Below are positions 34,412 through 42,451 of a stretch of 64,000 nucleotides of DNA, piece by piece. Position numbers and translations under genes: made by a program. The first letter of the stretch is position 1. Every line of letters begins with the position of its first letter. Below the pieces are notes generated by a model. That model saw nothing but the letters and a program-made list of their open reading frames with translations, made no database searches and had not been told where the DNA came from. Source of the DNA: GWE2-42-39 sp942493345 (GTDB lineage: Bacteria; Bacteroidota; Bacteroidia; Bacteroidales; Prolixibacteraceae); assembly GCA_942493345.1 (NCBI GenBank), contig OW818695.1, positions 3,410,001-3,474,000 on the forward strand. The letters are read 5' to 3'.

Positions 34412-34442
34412 TTGTAAAAAAGTCGAATAAAAAACTAAAATC

Positions 34443-34619
34443 ATGAGCGTAGAAAAAGTATTGCAAGTAATGAGCGTTGCCGGAAAACCGTTAAAAGCCG
34501 GTGAAATTGCCGAAGCCGCTGGCTTGGATAAAAAAGTTGTTGAAAAAGCTATGGATGTTCTGAAAAAAGAGGGAAAAATTGTTTCTCCGGTGCGTTGTGC
34601 CTGGGAAGTGAAGAAATAG
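34443..34619 (+). CDS. Small winged-helix DNA-binding protein
   Basis: A 58-codon gene, translated by hand from ATG 34443 to TAG 34617-34619. It reads as a compact winged helix: helix 1 VEKVLQVMSVAGK, the turn-helix KAGEIAEAAGLDKKVVEKAM and the wing LKKEGKIVSPVRCAWEV. I remember similar 55-60-residue wHTH proteins beside redox genes in anaerobes, but I give no name. It lies 31 bases after sodB and is probably cotranscribed, so it may regulate the oxidative response. The single Cys (C53) is a possible redox sensor. Confidence 0.8.
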   Translation: MSVEKVLQVMSVAGKPLKAGEIAEAAGLDKKVVEKAMDVLKKEGKIVSPVRCAWEVKK

Positions 34620-34648
34620 AATGAAGATTTGATCGTTTCTTGAAAAAG

Positions 34649-34682
34649 AAAATGGGCAACTTTTGCGGTTGCTCATTTTTTT
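34649..34682. terminator. Terminator between the wHTH gene and the sugar transporter
   Basis: A stem AAAATGGGCAAC / GTTGCTCATTTT with one wobble pair around TTTTGCG, followed by seven T in total, lies between two convergent genes. Confidence 0.75.
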
Positions 34683-34710
34683 GACTAATCCTTACCTATA
34701 ATTATTCTAC

Positions 34711-36093
34711 TTATGAGTTTTTCCAAAGTTTTTCCATTTCCTCCAGAGTTTTTCCTTTGGTTTCAGGAACCATTTTCCATACAAAAACAAAAGAAAGAAG
34801 GCTCATCAGTCCGTAGAAACAATACGTCATTCCTCCGCTAAGTTCCATCATTGCCGGATAGGTCGATGAAATGAGATAGTTGGCAGCCCACTGTGCAGCA
34901 ACTGCTATTGCAATGGCACGGCCTCTGATTTTATTCGGGAAAATTTCAGAAATAAGTACCCAGCAGATAGGGCCCCACGACATCATGAACGATGCGGTGT
35001 AGATGATGATGAATACCAATGTGCTGATGCCAATCACTTTCATGAAAGCCAACCCGCCAATGGCGAACATCCCGACAGCCATACCGATGGAACCGATCAT
35101 CAATAAAATTTTCCGTCCGTATTTGTCAACGGTAACAATGGCGATCACTGTAAAAATTACATTCACAAGTCCCATTACCACGGTTTGAAGCATCGAAGAA
35201 TCTTTTGCAGCTCCCATGCTTTCGAAAATACGTGGTGCATAGTACAACGCAACATTGATTCCTACAAATTGCTGGAAAACGGACAACAGAATACCGATTA
35301 TAATTACGATTTTGCCATACGCAAATATGTTTTCAGAAGCCGCTTCAACTGATTTTTTAATGTCCGACAGGATTAATTTAGCCTGTTCAATTCCATTAAT
35401 TTTTGTCAGGATTGTCAATGCCTTGTCGTCATGGTTGGTTAAAGCAAGGTGACGGGGAGTTTCCGGAACAAAGAATAACAATATTCCGAAAATAGCTGAA
35501 GGTATTGCAGCCGAAAGGAACATCAATCTCCAGCCGGTTTCGTTGATCCATTCAATGCTTTGACCGTGGGCAATGAAATAGTTTACAAAGTAAACGACCA
35601 GCATTCCGAAAATGATCGCAAATTGGTTAATCGAAACCAGACGGCCACGAATGTCTGCCGGAGCAATTTCACCAATATACATTGGACAAACAGCTGATGC
35701 CAATCCTACTCCAATTCCACCGATGATGCGGTAAAAATTGAACATGAACAACAATCCCATCGTAGGTTCGCCTTTCTTGAAGAACAGAAATTCAGGATAC
35801 GCTGAGCCCAGCGCTGCAACGAAAAAGAGCAAAGCTGCAAGCATCAGTGATTTTTTTCGGCCGAGTTTTAACGATATAATTCCTGATATCATTCCACCAA
35901 TAATACAACCGATCAGGGCGCTGGAGATGGTTGCCCCGTGTGCCCATGAACTGAGTCCAAGTCCAGTGATCAGATAGGCCTGAATTGATTTTTCGGCTCC
36001 TGAAATGACGGCTGTGTCGTACCCAAACAGAAGGCCTCCCAGGGTAGCTACGAGGGTAATTCCAACAACATATAACGTATTACGTCCTTTCAT
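34711..36093 (-). CDS. xylE: Xylose/H+ symporter, MFS sugar porter
   Basis: A 460-residue transporter with 12 hydrophobic segments. Sugar-porter signatures are present: GGLLFGYDTAVISGA in TM1, GRKKSLM after TM2, RIIGGIGVGLASAVCPMYIGE in TM4, PETPRHL after TM6, QQFVGINVALYYAP in TM7, DKYGRK after TM8 and VPETKGKTLEEME at the end. The QQxxGIN(V) motif binds the sugar. It is last in the xylose unit, five bases after xylA. Xylose as substrate is inferred from the neighbours; arabinose or glucose are alternatives. Confidence 0.9.
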   Translation of the reverse strand: MKGRNTLYVVGITLVATLGGLLFGYDTAVISGAEKSIQAYLITGLGLSSWAHGATISSALIGCIIGGMISGIISLKLGRKKSLMLAALLFFVAALGSAYPEFLFFKKGEPTMGLLFMFNFYRIIGGIGVGLASAVCPMYIGEIAPADIRGRLVSINQFAIIFGMLVVYFVNYFIAHGQSIEWINETGWRLMFLSAAIPSAIFGILLFFVPETPRHLALTNHDDKALTILTKINGIEQAKLILSDIKKSVEAASENIFAYGKIVIIIGILLSVFQQFVGINVALYYAPRIFESMGAAKDSSMLQTVVMGLVNVIFTVIAIVTVDKYGRKILLMIGSIGMAVGMFAIGGLAFMKVIGISTLVFIIIYTASFMMSWGPICWVLISEIFPNKIRGRAIAIAVAAQWAANYLISSTYPAMMELSGGMTYCFYGLMSLLSFVFVWKMVPETKGKTLEEMEKLWKNS

Positions 36094-36097
36094 CGGA

Positions 36098-37423
36098 TTA
36101 AATATAACAGTTGATTAATTGTTCAAACATTTCCTGTTTGCCACTGATTTGTTTCGGTTCGCCTACTTCTTTGGCAATTTTGTACATATCTTCTAAAGTG
36201 AGTTTGCCTGAGTCGAAATCTTTTCCTTTTCCTGAGTTGAACGAAGCATAACGGTCGGCACGCAGTTTCAGGTAATCCGATTCTTTTAATATCTTATCGG
36301 CAATGACCAATGAACGTGCAAATACATCCATACCACTGATGTGTGCGATGAAGATGTCGTCCAGGTCGGTTGAATTACGACGTGTTTTTGCATCGAAGTT
36401 GATACCTCCATGAGTAAAACCACCAGTTTGCAGGATTTCCAGCATGGCTTCGGTAATTTCATAAATGTTGGTTGGGAATTCGTCGGTGTCCCATCCGTTT
36501 TGGTTGTCGCCTTTGTTTGCATCGATCGAACCCAATTTGCCTGCATCGGCAGCCATGCGAAGTTCGTGAGTGAACGTGTGGCCAGCCAAAGTTGCATGGT
36601 TCACTTCAACATTGATTTTGAAATCGTCGATCAAACCTTGTGCATTTAAGAACCCAAGTACAGTTTGAGCATCGAAATCGTATTGGTGTTTGGTTGGTTC
36701 CATTGGTTTTGGTTCGATGAAGAAGGTACCTTTGAAACCTTGTTTGTGTGCATAGTCGCGGGCCATTCTCAGGAATGCTCCAAGGTGGTCCAATTCCATT
36801 TTTGTATTGGTGTTGAGCAAGCTCATATAACCTTCGCGTCCGCCCCAGAATACATAACCTGTTCCACCTAATGCGATGGTAGCGTCAATTGCATTTTTAA
36901 CCTGAACGGCAGCATTGGTAATCACATTAAAATCAGGGTTGGTTGAAGCACCGTTCATGTAACGTGGGTTGCTGAATACGTTTGCAGTTCCCCAAAGCAA
37001 TTTTGCACCTGAAGCAGCTTGTTGCTCTTTTGCATACTCTACCATTTTCGCCAAACGGCTTTCGATTTCGAAAACCGAACCGTCGCCGGCTACATCGGTG
37101 TCGTGGAAGCAATAGAAAGGAGCTCCAATTTTAGAAATGAATTCAAATGCAGCATCCATACGGGCTTTGTTGGCATCCATAATGTCTTTTGCACCATCCC
37201 ATGGGAAATTTTTTGTGCCCGGACCAAATGGATCTCCACCGGTTCCGCACAGTGTATGCCAGTATGCCACTGCAAAACGCAAGTGATCTTTCATGGTTTT
37301 TCCTGCTACTACTTTGTTGGCATCGTACCATTTGAATGCCAGTGGATTTTTTGAATCCGCTCCCTCGTATTTAATTTGATCAATACCAGGGAAATACTCT
37401 TTGTTTCCTTTAAAAGCTGTCAT
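36098..37423 (-). CDS. xylA: Xylose isomerase
   Basis: It converts D-xylose to D-xylulose in the cytoplasm. At 441 residues it is a class II enzyme. Family signatures are FYCFHDTDVAG with the catalytic His and Asp, YVFWGGREGYMSLLNTN and FFIEPKPMEPTKHQYDFDAQ. Metal ligands in NVEVNHATLAGHTF and the C-terminal NFDAKTRRNSTD are also present. It is transcribed after xylB, separated by 115 bases that contain a palindromic repeat, and is tightly linked to the transporter. Confidence 0.97.
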   Translation of the reverse strand: MTAFKGNKEYFPGIDQIKYEGADSKNPLAFKWYDANKVVAGKTMKDHLRFAVAYWHTLCGTGGDPFGPGTKNFPWDGAKDIMDANKARMDAAFEFISKIGAPFYCFHDTDVAGDGSVFEIESRLAKMVEYAKEQQAASGAKLLWGTANVFSNPRYMNGASTNPDFNVITNAAVQVKNAIDATIALGGTGYVFWGGREGYMSLLNTNTKMELDHLGAFLRMARDYAHKQGFKGTFFIEPKPMEPTKHQYDFDAQTVLGFLNAQGLIDDFKINVEVNHATLAGHTFTHELRMAADAGKLGSIDANKGDNQNGWDTDEFPTNIYEITEAMLEILQTGGFTHGGINFDAKTRRNSTDLDDIFIAHISGMDVFARSLVIADKILKESDYLKLRADRYASFNSGKGKDFDSGKLTLEDMYKIAKEVGEPKQISGKQEMFEQLINCYI

Positions 37424-37435
37424 AATTTTATTTTT

Positions 37436-37538
37436 TTGGCTCCTCCAACCTCACCGAATGGGAGGCAAAAGAGTTTGTTGTTTTATTCGTATTTTGCCTT
37501 TTCCCTCTTCCCCTCCAGGGAGGCCGGGTGGGGCTTTT
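37436..37538. repeat. C/G-rich palindromic intergenic sequence between xylB and xylA
   Basis: The stretch has CTCCAACCTCACCGAATGGG and, nearer xylB, CCCCTCCAGGGAGG followed by CCGGGTGGGG. These form partly complementary CCTCC/GGAGG units. Such elements are common between Bacteroidetes genes. It might attenuate read-through from xylB to xylA or stabilise an mRNA end. No coding frame is credible. Confidence 0.4.
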
Positions 37539-39017
37539 TTATTTTTCCAGTTCCGCTTTCCAGTTTTGATAGGCGGCTTCGTATTCTGCTTTTTTGTTTT
37601 TGTCAGGAACAACGGTTTCCAGTTTTTCCAGACTTGCAAAAGCTTCTTTTTCCGAAGAGTAGTATCCTGAACCGATACCGGCGCCGCGAGCTGCACCGAT
37701 TGATCCGTCGGTGTTGTACAATTCGATGGTCGCACCGGAAACACCGGCCAGCGTTTCACGGAAAACAGGGCTCAGGAACATATTGGCTTTCCCGGCCCGG
37801 ATTACCTGTGCGTCGATGCCCATGTTTTTCATGATGTCCATTCCGTATTTAAACGAGAACACAATACCTTCCTGCGCTGCCCGGAATAAATGGGCATCAG
37901 AATGAATATTGAAATTAATTCCTGAAAAACGGGAGCCCCGGTTTTTATTCTGAAGAACACGTTCGGCTCCATTCCCAAAAGGAAGGATTATAAGTCCATC
38001 GGAACCAATTGCAACTTCAGCCGCTTTGTTGTTCATTTCCTCGTATGAATACGACGAACTGCCTGCGTATTTATGCAGCCATGAGTTCAGTATTCCAGTT
38101 CCGTTGATACAGAGCAAAACGCCCAAACGGTTGGCTTTTTCCGAATGGTTTACGTGGGCAAACGTATTCACCCTCGAAAGCGGGTCGTATTTCACTTCGC
38201 CGCTCACGCCGTAAACAACTCCCGAAGTTCCTGCGGTAGTTGCTATTTCACCCGGGTTTAATACATTCAGCGAAAGAGCGTTGTTGGGCTGGTCGCCTGC
38301 CCGGTAGCTGATTTTAATGCCCGGAGCCAGTCCCAGTTCTTCGGCTGCCTGTTTGGTCACTTCGCCTTGAACCGAGAAAGTAGGAACAATTTCAGGAATA
38401 AAACTGCTGTCGAACCCGTAGTAGTCGAGTAGGAGAGAAGCAACGCCGTTTTTTCGGAAATCCCACATAATGCCTTCGGAAAGCCCGCTGGCGGTGGTTT
38501 TTATTTCGCCGGTCAACTTCATGGCGATGTAATCGCCGGGCAGCATTATTTTATCGATTTTGCTGTATAACTCTGGCTCGTTGTCTTTTACCCATTTCAG
38601 TTTCGAGGCGGTAAAATTTCCCGGAGAATTCAGTAGATTGGAAAGGCATTTTTCGGCTCCTATTTTCTGGAAAGCCTTGTCTCCAATTGCTGTGGCACGA
38701 CTGTCGCACCAGATGATGGACGGGCGCAAAACCTGCTGGTTTTTATCGACCACCACCAAGCCGTGCATTTGATACGAAATACCGATCGAATCGATTTCCG
38801 ACGCTGGCACTTTTGCATTTTGCATGACTTCTGAAAGAGCCAGTTTTAGGTTTTCCCACCAAAGTTCGGGGTGCTGTTCGGCCCAGCCTGCCTGTAGTGC
38901 AGTTATTTTCATTTCATTCTTCGGAAAAAATGAAATGGAAACACATTTGCCGGTTTCTCCATCGATTAACGAGGCTTTCACGGATGAACTGCCAATGTCA
39001 AATCCTAATAAATACAT
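37539..39017 (-). CDS. xylB: Xylulokinase
   Basis: It phosphorylates D-xylulose to xylulose 5-phosphate, feeding the pentose phosphate pathway. The 492-residue FGGY-family kinase starts YLLGFDIGSSSVKASLID with the phosphate-binding loop. It has GISYQMHGLVVVDKNQQVLR, IIWCDSRA, the GDQPNNALSL motif and TAGTSGVVYGVSG, the second nucleotide motif. It is the first structural gene after the regulator and has its own promoter (39076-39106). Confidence 0.95.
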   Translation of the reverse strand: MYLLGFDIGSSSVKASLIDGETGKCVSISFFPKNEMKITALQAGWAEQHPELWWENLKLALSEVMQNAKVPASEIDSIGISYQMHGLVVVDKNQQVLRPSIIWCDSRATAIGDKAFQKIGAEKCLSNLLNSPGNFTASKLKWVKDNEPELYSKIDKIMLPGDYIAMKLTGEIKTTASGLSEGIMWDFRKNGVASLLLDYYGFDSSFIPEIVPTFSVQGEVTKQAAEELGLAPGIKISYRAGDQPNNALSLNVLNPGEIATTAGTSGVVYGVSGEVKYDPLSRVNTFAHVNHSEKANRLGVLLCINGTGILNSWLHKYAGSSSYSYEEMNNKAAEVAIGSDGLIILPFGNGAERVLQNKNRGSRFSGINFNIHSDAHLFRAAQEGIVFSFKYGMDIMKNMGIDAQVIRAGKANMFLSPVFRETLAGVSGATIELYNTDGSIGAARGAGIGSGYYSSEKEAFASLEKLETVVPDKNKKAEYEAAYQNWKAELEK

Positions 39018-39057
39018 GTATTTTAGCTGTTTAAGTAGTTGTTTAAATTAAGCCGTT

Positions 39058-39071
39058 CTGTTCTGGTATGC
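39058..39071 (-). promoter_or_regulatory. Candidate regulator site before xylB
   Basis: CTGTTCTGGTATGC (plus-strand reading) differs in one base from CTGTTCTGTTATGC at 40151-40164, before the regulator gene. It lies just downstream of the xylB -7 box, a position suited to repression. I infer binding by the GntR-type regulator at 39133-40128. Confidence 0.5.
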
Positions 39072-39075
39072 CTTG

Positions 39076-39106
39076 CAAAAATAAACCAGTTTTAAGTAGA
39101 AGCAAA
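39076..39106 (-). promoter_or_regulatory. Bacteroidetes-type promoter of xylB
   Basis: On the minus strand TTTG (39106-39103), a 19-bp spacer and TATTTTTG (39083-39076) match the -33 TTTG / -7 TAnnTTTG consensus with ideal spacing, about 58 bases before the xylB ATG. Confidence 0.6.
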
Positions 39107-39132
39107 TTGATGAACGATGTTTTAAAACAGTT

Positions 39133-40128
39133 TTAAAGTGAACTTCTGATTTTGAGCCTGGTTGGCACACAAAAATTCATTTTTTCGCTGGTTGCAACAA
39201 ATTCGGCGGCTTTTTGCCCCATCAGTTCGAAATCGGTTGATAAAACAGTAATCCCGTTTTTTACATACTTTTTCATCGGGGTTTCGTTGTACGAGATGAT
39301 CCCTACATCAACCCCGGGAGCAAGTTCTTTTTGTTCGCACTGGTCGAGAATTTTTGCAAGCGTCCGGTCACTGACCAACAGGTAAAGTTCCCCCTTTTGA
39401 ATGTTCAGCTGTTTAAATTCTTTCAGAACAGAATGGCTGATTGAAAAATCGTTTACGAACCGGAGGAAATAATCAATTGAAATCGGCGGATGATATGTAA
39501 ATTCAGGGTAGAGATAGATGAATTTTTCATATTTCCTGATCATTTCAATATTTTCGGAAAGGCAATCGTAGACCGGTTGTCCGAAATCCTGGTAAACCGT
39601 TGCCTGTTCGTTGTTCGAGTTAATTTTCCAGTCGATGATCAGGAGTTTCTGTGCCGGTATCAGCGAAATAATTTCTTTCACCTTTGGGTGGTCAAAATTC
39701 ATGATGATGTATTTGGTGTACTTCCCAATACTTTCTTTGATGATTTTCTCAAACACATCGATATTGTAATGATGGAAATGCAGGTCGACTGCAACATTCC
39801 CGGGAAGATTGTCGCGAAACGAAGCGTACAAAACTTCTTTGTAGGCTTTGAACGTGTCGAGGAAAAGAAAAACTTTGGTGGTTGCCTGCGAAATGAAATA
39901 GCCCCGGTTGGGAACAGACTCAATGATTCCGCGTTTTTTCAACTCTGCATAGGCTTTAAAAACGGTATCACGCGAGAGCGAGTTTTCATTACAAACCTGA
40001 TTTACCGATGGTAAAATATCACCTGCTTTCAGCACATTCTGGCTGATTGCGTCATTCACACAATCAATTAACTGTTGAAATTTCAGAATAGTTGATGCGG
40101 GGTTGATCGTAAATTTGAAATCAGTCAT
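39133..40128 (-). CDS. xylR: GntR-type regulator with sugar-binding domain
   Basis: A 331-residue transcription factor. The N-terminal GntR winged helix covers about residues 10-75 (GDILPSVNQVCNENSLSRDT, VFKAYAELKKRGIIESVPNR GYFI). The C-terminal ~240 residues have the periplasmic-binding-protein/LacI-type fold (GVDVGIISYNETPMKKYV, TVLSTDFELMGQKAAEFV), as in AraR. It lies directly upstream of and in line with the xylose genes, so a xylose- or xylulose-responsive repressor is likely; the symbol is by role, not by sequence identity. Confidence 0.85.
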   Translation of the reverse strand: MTDFKFTINPASTILKFQQLIDCVNDAISQNVLKAGDILPSVNQVCNENSLSRDTVFKAYAELKKRGIIESVPNRGYFISQATTKVFLFLDTFKAYKEVLYASFRDNLPGNVAVDLHFHHYNIDVFEKIIKESIGKYTKYIIMNFDHPKVKEIISLIPAQKLLIIDWKINSNNEQATVYQDFGQPVYDCLSENIEMIRKYEKFIYLYPEFTYHPPISIDYFLRFVNDFSISHSVLKEFKQLNIQKGELYLLVSDRTLAKILDQCEQKELAPGVDVGIISYNETPMKKYVKNGITVLSTDFELMGQKAAEFVATSEKMNFCVPTRLKIRSSL

Positions 40129-40150
40129 TTGTTTAATTTTAATTCGTGGT

Positions 40151-40164
40151 CTGTTCTGTTATGC
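40151..40164 (-). promoter_or_regulatory. Candidate autoregulatory site before xylR
   Basis: CTGTTCTGTTATGC lies 23-36 bases before the regulator ATG and matches 13 of 14 bases of the site before xylB. An imperfect -7 box (TATTTTG, minus strand, 40178-40172) is just upstream, as at xylB. Confidence 0.45.
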
Positions 40165-40240
40165 AAACTTACAAAATATTTTCAAAGGATTCGGAGGGTA
40201 GAAAAGTGGAAGGAAAAAGCTGTTTTTCCTTTTTCTTCCT

Positions 40241-40248
40241 TATTTTTG
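40241..40248 (+). promoter_or_regulatory. Candidate -7 box very close to the pyrC start
   Basis: TATTTTTG ends only five bases before the ATG at 40254. If used, the transcript would begin at or beside the start codon and be leaderless. No -33 TTTG is evident. Confidence 0.3.
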
Positions 40249-40253
40249 ATTGT

Positions 40254-41597
40254 ATGAAGACACTTATAAAAAATGCAATAATTATTAATGAAGGAATAAG
40301 CCGGCACGGAAGTGTGTTGATTGAAGATGCTTTCATTAAAAAAATTTATACAGCGCAGGTCAATCCTGCAACGATTGAAGCCGATCGGGTAATTGATGCA
40401 GCTGGTAAGTATTTAATTTCGGGTGTGATCGACGATCAGGTTCATTTTCGCGAACCAGGTTTGACCCACAAAGGGGAAATTGTCACCGAATCGGCTGCCG
40501 CAGTTGCTGGTGGGGTGACTTCGTACATGGATATGCCCAATACCAACCCGCAAACGGTTACTCAGGAATTGCTGGAGCAGAAATATCAACGTGCAGCGCA
40601 GGTTTCTCCGGCCAATTATTCATTTTACATGGGCGCCACAAACGATAATTTGAAAGAAGTTCTGGAGACTGATCCTTCAAAAGTGTGTGGTGTCAAGGTG
40701 TTTATGGGATCTTCCACCGGTAATATGTTGGTTGATAATGAGCAAATTCTCTCCGAAATATTTAAAAATGCGCCAACCTTGGTGGCTACACATTGCGAAG
40801 ATGAGGCGATTATTCAGGGAAATATTAAAATTGCCCGGAGCCATTATGGTGAGAATGTTCCGGTTTCGCGACATGCATATATTCGCAGTGCTGAAGCATG
40901 TTTCCGTTCTTCCTTAAACGCGGTTGAACTGGCTGCAAAATTTGGCACCCGCCTGCATGTATTGCATCTTTCAACGGCGCAGGAGATGGGGCTTTTTAGT
41001 TCTGGAGATGTAAAAGAAAAATTGATTACCGCTGAAGTTTGTGTGCATCATTTGTGGTTTGACGAACGTGATTATATTACGCATGGGAACCGCATCAAAT
41101 GGAATCCTTCGATAAAAACAGTAAAAGATAAGGAAGCACTCTGGGAAGCGCTTTTGTCGGATAGAATTGATGTGGTTGCGACCGATCATGCGCCACATAC
41201 GCTGGAAGAAAAATCGAATACCTACTTCAAAGCGCCTTCGGGTGGACCATTGATTCAGCATTCGCTGGTTGCCATGCTCGAAATGAGCCGGAAAGGTTAT
41301 ATTTCTCCTGAAAAAGTGATTCAGAAAATGTGCCATGCCCCGGCCGACTTGTTCCGCATCGACCGGCGCGGTTATATCCGCGAAGGTTATTATGCCGACC
41401 TGGTGCTGGTCGATCCCAATAAAAGTTGGGTTGTTTCTCCTGAAAATATTCTGTACAAATGCGCCTGGTCGCCTTTCGAAGGAATCGAATTCAGTCATCA
41501 GGTTACCCATACTTTTGTGAACGGCAAACTGGTCTTCTGTAATGGGAAAGTTGGCGGGGTTATAGCAGGTGAAAGATTGGAATTTACAAAAAACTAG
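40254..41597 (+). CDS. pyrC: Dihydroorotase
   Basis: It cyclises carbamoyl-aspartate to dihydroorotate in pyrimidine synthesis. ATG 40254 gives 447 residues starting MKTLIKNAIIINEGISRHGS; the frame is open upstream to 40146 but without conservation. It belongs to the amidohydrolase family: substrate motif VHFREPGLTHKGE, MDMPNTNPQTVT, GVKVFMGSSTGNM with the lysine, ATHCEDE, LHVLHLST and VATDHAPH. The usual HxH is here QxH (DDQVHFR). From memory this is a trait of Bacteroidetes enzymes such as that of Porphyromonas. Confidence 0.93.
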   Translation: MKTLIKNAIIINEGISRHGSVLIEDAFIKKIYTAQVNPATIEADRVIDAAGKYLISGVIDDQVHFREPGLTHKGEIVTESAAAVAGGVTSYMDMPNTNPQTVTQELLEQKYQRAAQVSPANYSFYMGATNDNLKEVLETDPSKVCGVKVFMGSSTGNMLVDNEQILSEIFKNAPTLVATHCEDEAIIQGNIKIARSHYGENVPVSRHAYIRSAEACFRSSLNAVELAAKFGTRLHVLHLSTAQEMGLFSSGDVKEKLITAEVCVHHLWFDERDYITHGNRIKWNPSIKTVKDKEALWEALLSDRIDVVATDHAPHTLEEKSNTYFKAPSGGPLIQHSLVAMLEMSRKGYISPEKVIQKMCHAPADLFRIDRRGYIREGYYADLVLVDPNKSWVVSPENILYKCAWSPFEGIEFSHQVTHTFVNGKLVFCNGKVGGVIAGERLEFTKN

Positions 41598-41938
41598 GAG
41601 TATTTTTTCGTGTTTTTAGTTTTTGTGGTATTTTTTTGATTTTTTTGAGTGCAAATATTGTTGTATGGGAATGCATTTTTGGATACGCCTTTTGTTTTTC
41701 TTGCCATTCAATCGGGGAAAGTTATTTCTCCTTTATCATACTGATTTGATATACTGACTATTCTGAAAGAAAGAAAGTGGTGTTGCTATTGTGGTAAAAA
41801 ATCTGTGTAAAAATTGAATAATTGTCTGGTTCGTTCGTGAATTTATTTAATTTTGTCTGACGTTTCAGAACGATTTGTTTTAAGATAATTCATTCGTTTT
41901 ATTTACACCCTAAAAAGATTTAACCAACCAACTTCATC
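41598..41938. other. Intergenic stretch, promoter region of the next gene
   Basis: No gene or RNA structure was seen. TAATTTTG at 41848-41855 fits the -7 consensus on the plus strand, with a TTG 23 bases before it, so it is a possible promoter for the secreted protein at 41939. Confidence 0.35.
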
Positions 41939-42403
41939 ATGAGATTCATTTTGATATTCACCCTGTTTCTTGTTTTTCAATCATTTTCTCCTTCGGAAAC
42001 AAAAGGTCGTACTGGCCCAAACAAACACATTGAAATTATTATTCCTGCAAGGGGTAGTTCAATCGATTGTACAAAAACCAAATCAGCAAAGAAAGTTATC
42101 TTTACAGTGAAAGGAAGTTCTGTCAATCTAAAAGAAGGCGAATTCATTACTATGTTTCTTCGTTCAAACGAGGCAGGAAGCTGGATTAGGATTAGCAAGT
42201 CATTGAAGGTAGTGCAGGATTATTCCGGTTTATGGTCTTTCAATATCAATGCTGAAATCAGCAGGAAGTGTAAAATAGCTGAACTTGTAGCTTTTGTTTC
42301 TTCGTCGGAAATTACCGATCATGAATTGGATAATGACAGGATTCAATCGCATCAGGATATTTTATGCCGGTCGCAGGAAGGTTTCACAATAATGGCTCAA
42401 TAA
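41939..42403 (+). CDS. Small secreted protein of unknown function
   Basis: A 154-residue protein with a signal peptide (FILIFTLFLVFQSFSPS). The mature part is mostly beta-like and basic (KKVIFTVKGSSVNLKEGEFI, GLWSFNINAEIS). It has three cysteines (SIDCTKTK, RKCKIAELV and ILCRSQE) that could form a disulfide. I do not recognise a family. It stands alone, with its own terminator, converging on the four-gene envelope operon. Confidence 0.65.
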   Translation: MRFILIFTLFLVFQSFSPSETKGRTGPNKHIEIIIPARGSSIDCTKTKSAKKVIFTVKGSSVNLKEGEFITMFLRSNEAGSWIRISKSLKVVQDYSGLWSFNINAEISRKCKIAELVAFVSSSEITDHELDNDRIQSHQDILCRSQEGFTIMAQ

Positions 42404-42433
42404 AAAAGGGCCCTGCATCGCAAAGCCCTTTTT
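42403..42433. terminator. Terminator after the small secreted protein
   Basis: AAAAAGGGC / GCCCTTTTT form a perfect 9-bp stem around a 13-base loop. The A and T runs let it serve both this gene and the converging operon. Confidence 0.75.
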
Positions 42434-42451
42434 CTGAAAATCAAATATCAA

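Noticed and set aside
37376..37834. 152-codon plus-strand open frame at the xylB/xylA junction
   Set aside because: It is antisense to the end of xylB and start of xylA and is rich in Arg/Pro/Ser as expected of a shadow over C/G-rich repeats.
40971..41510. 179-codon minus-strand open frame opposite pyrC
   Set aside because: It is antisense to conserved dihydroorotase motifs and has no start context or neighbours.
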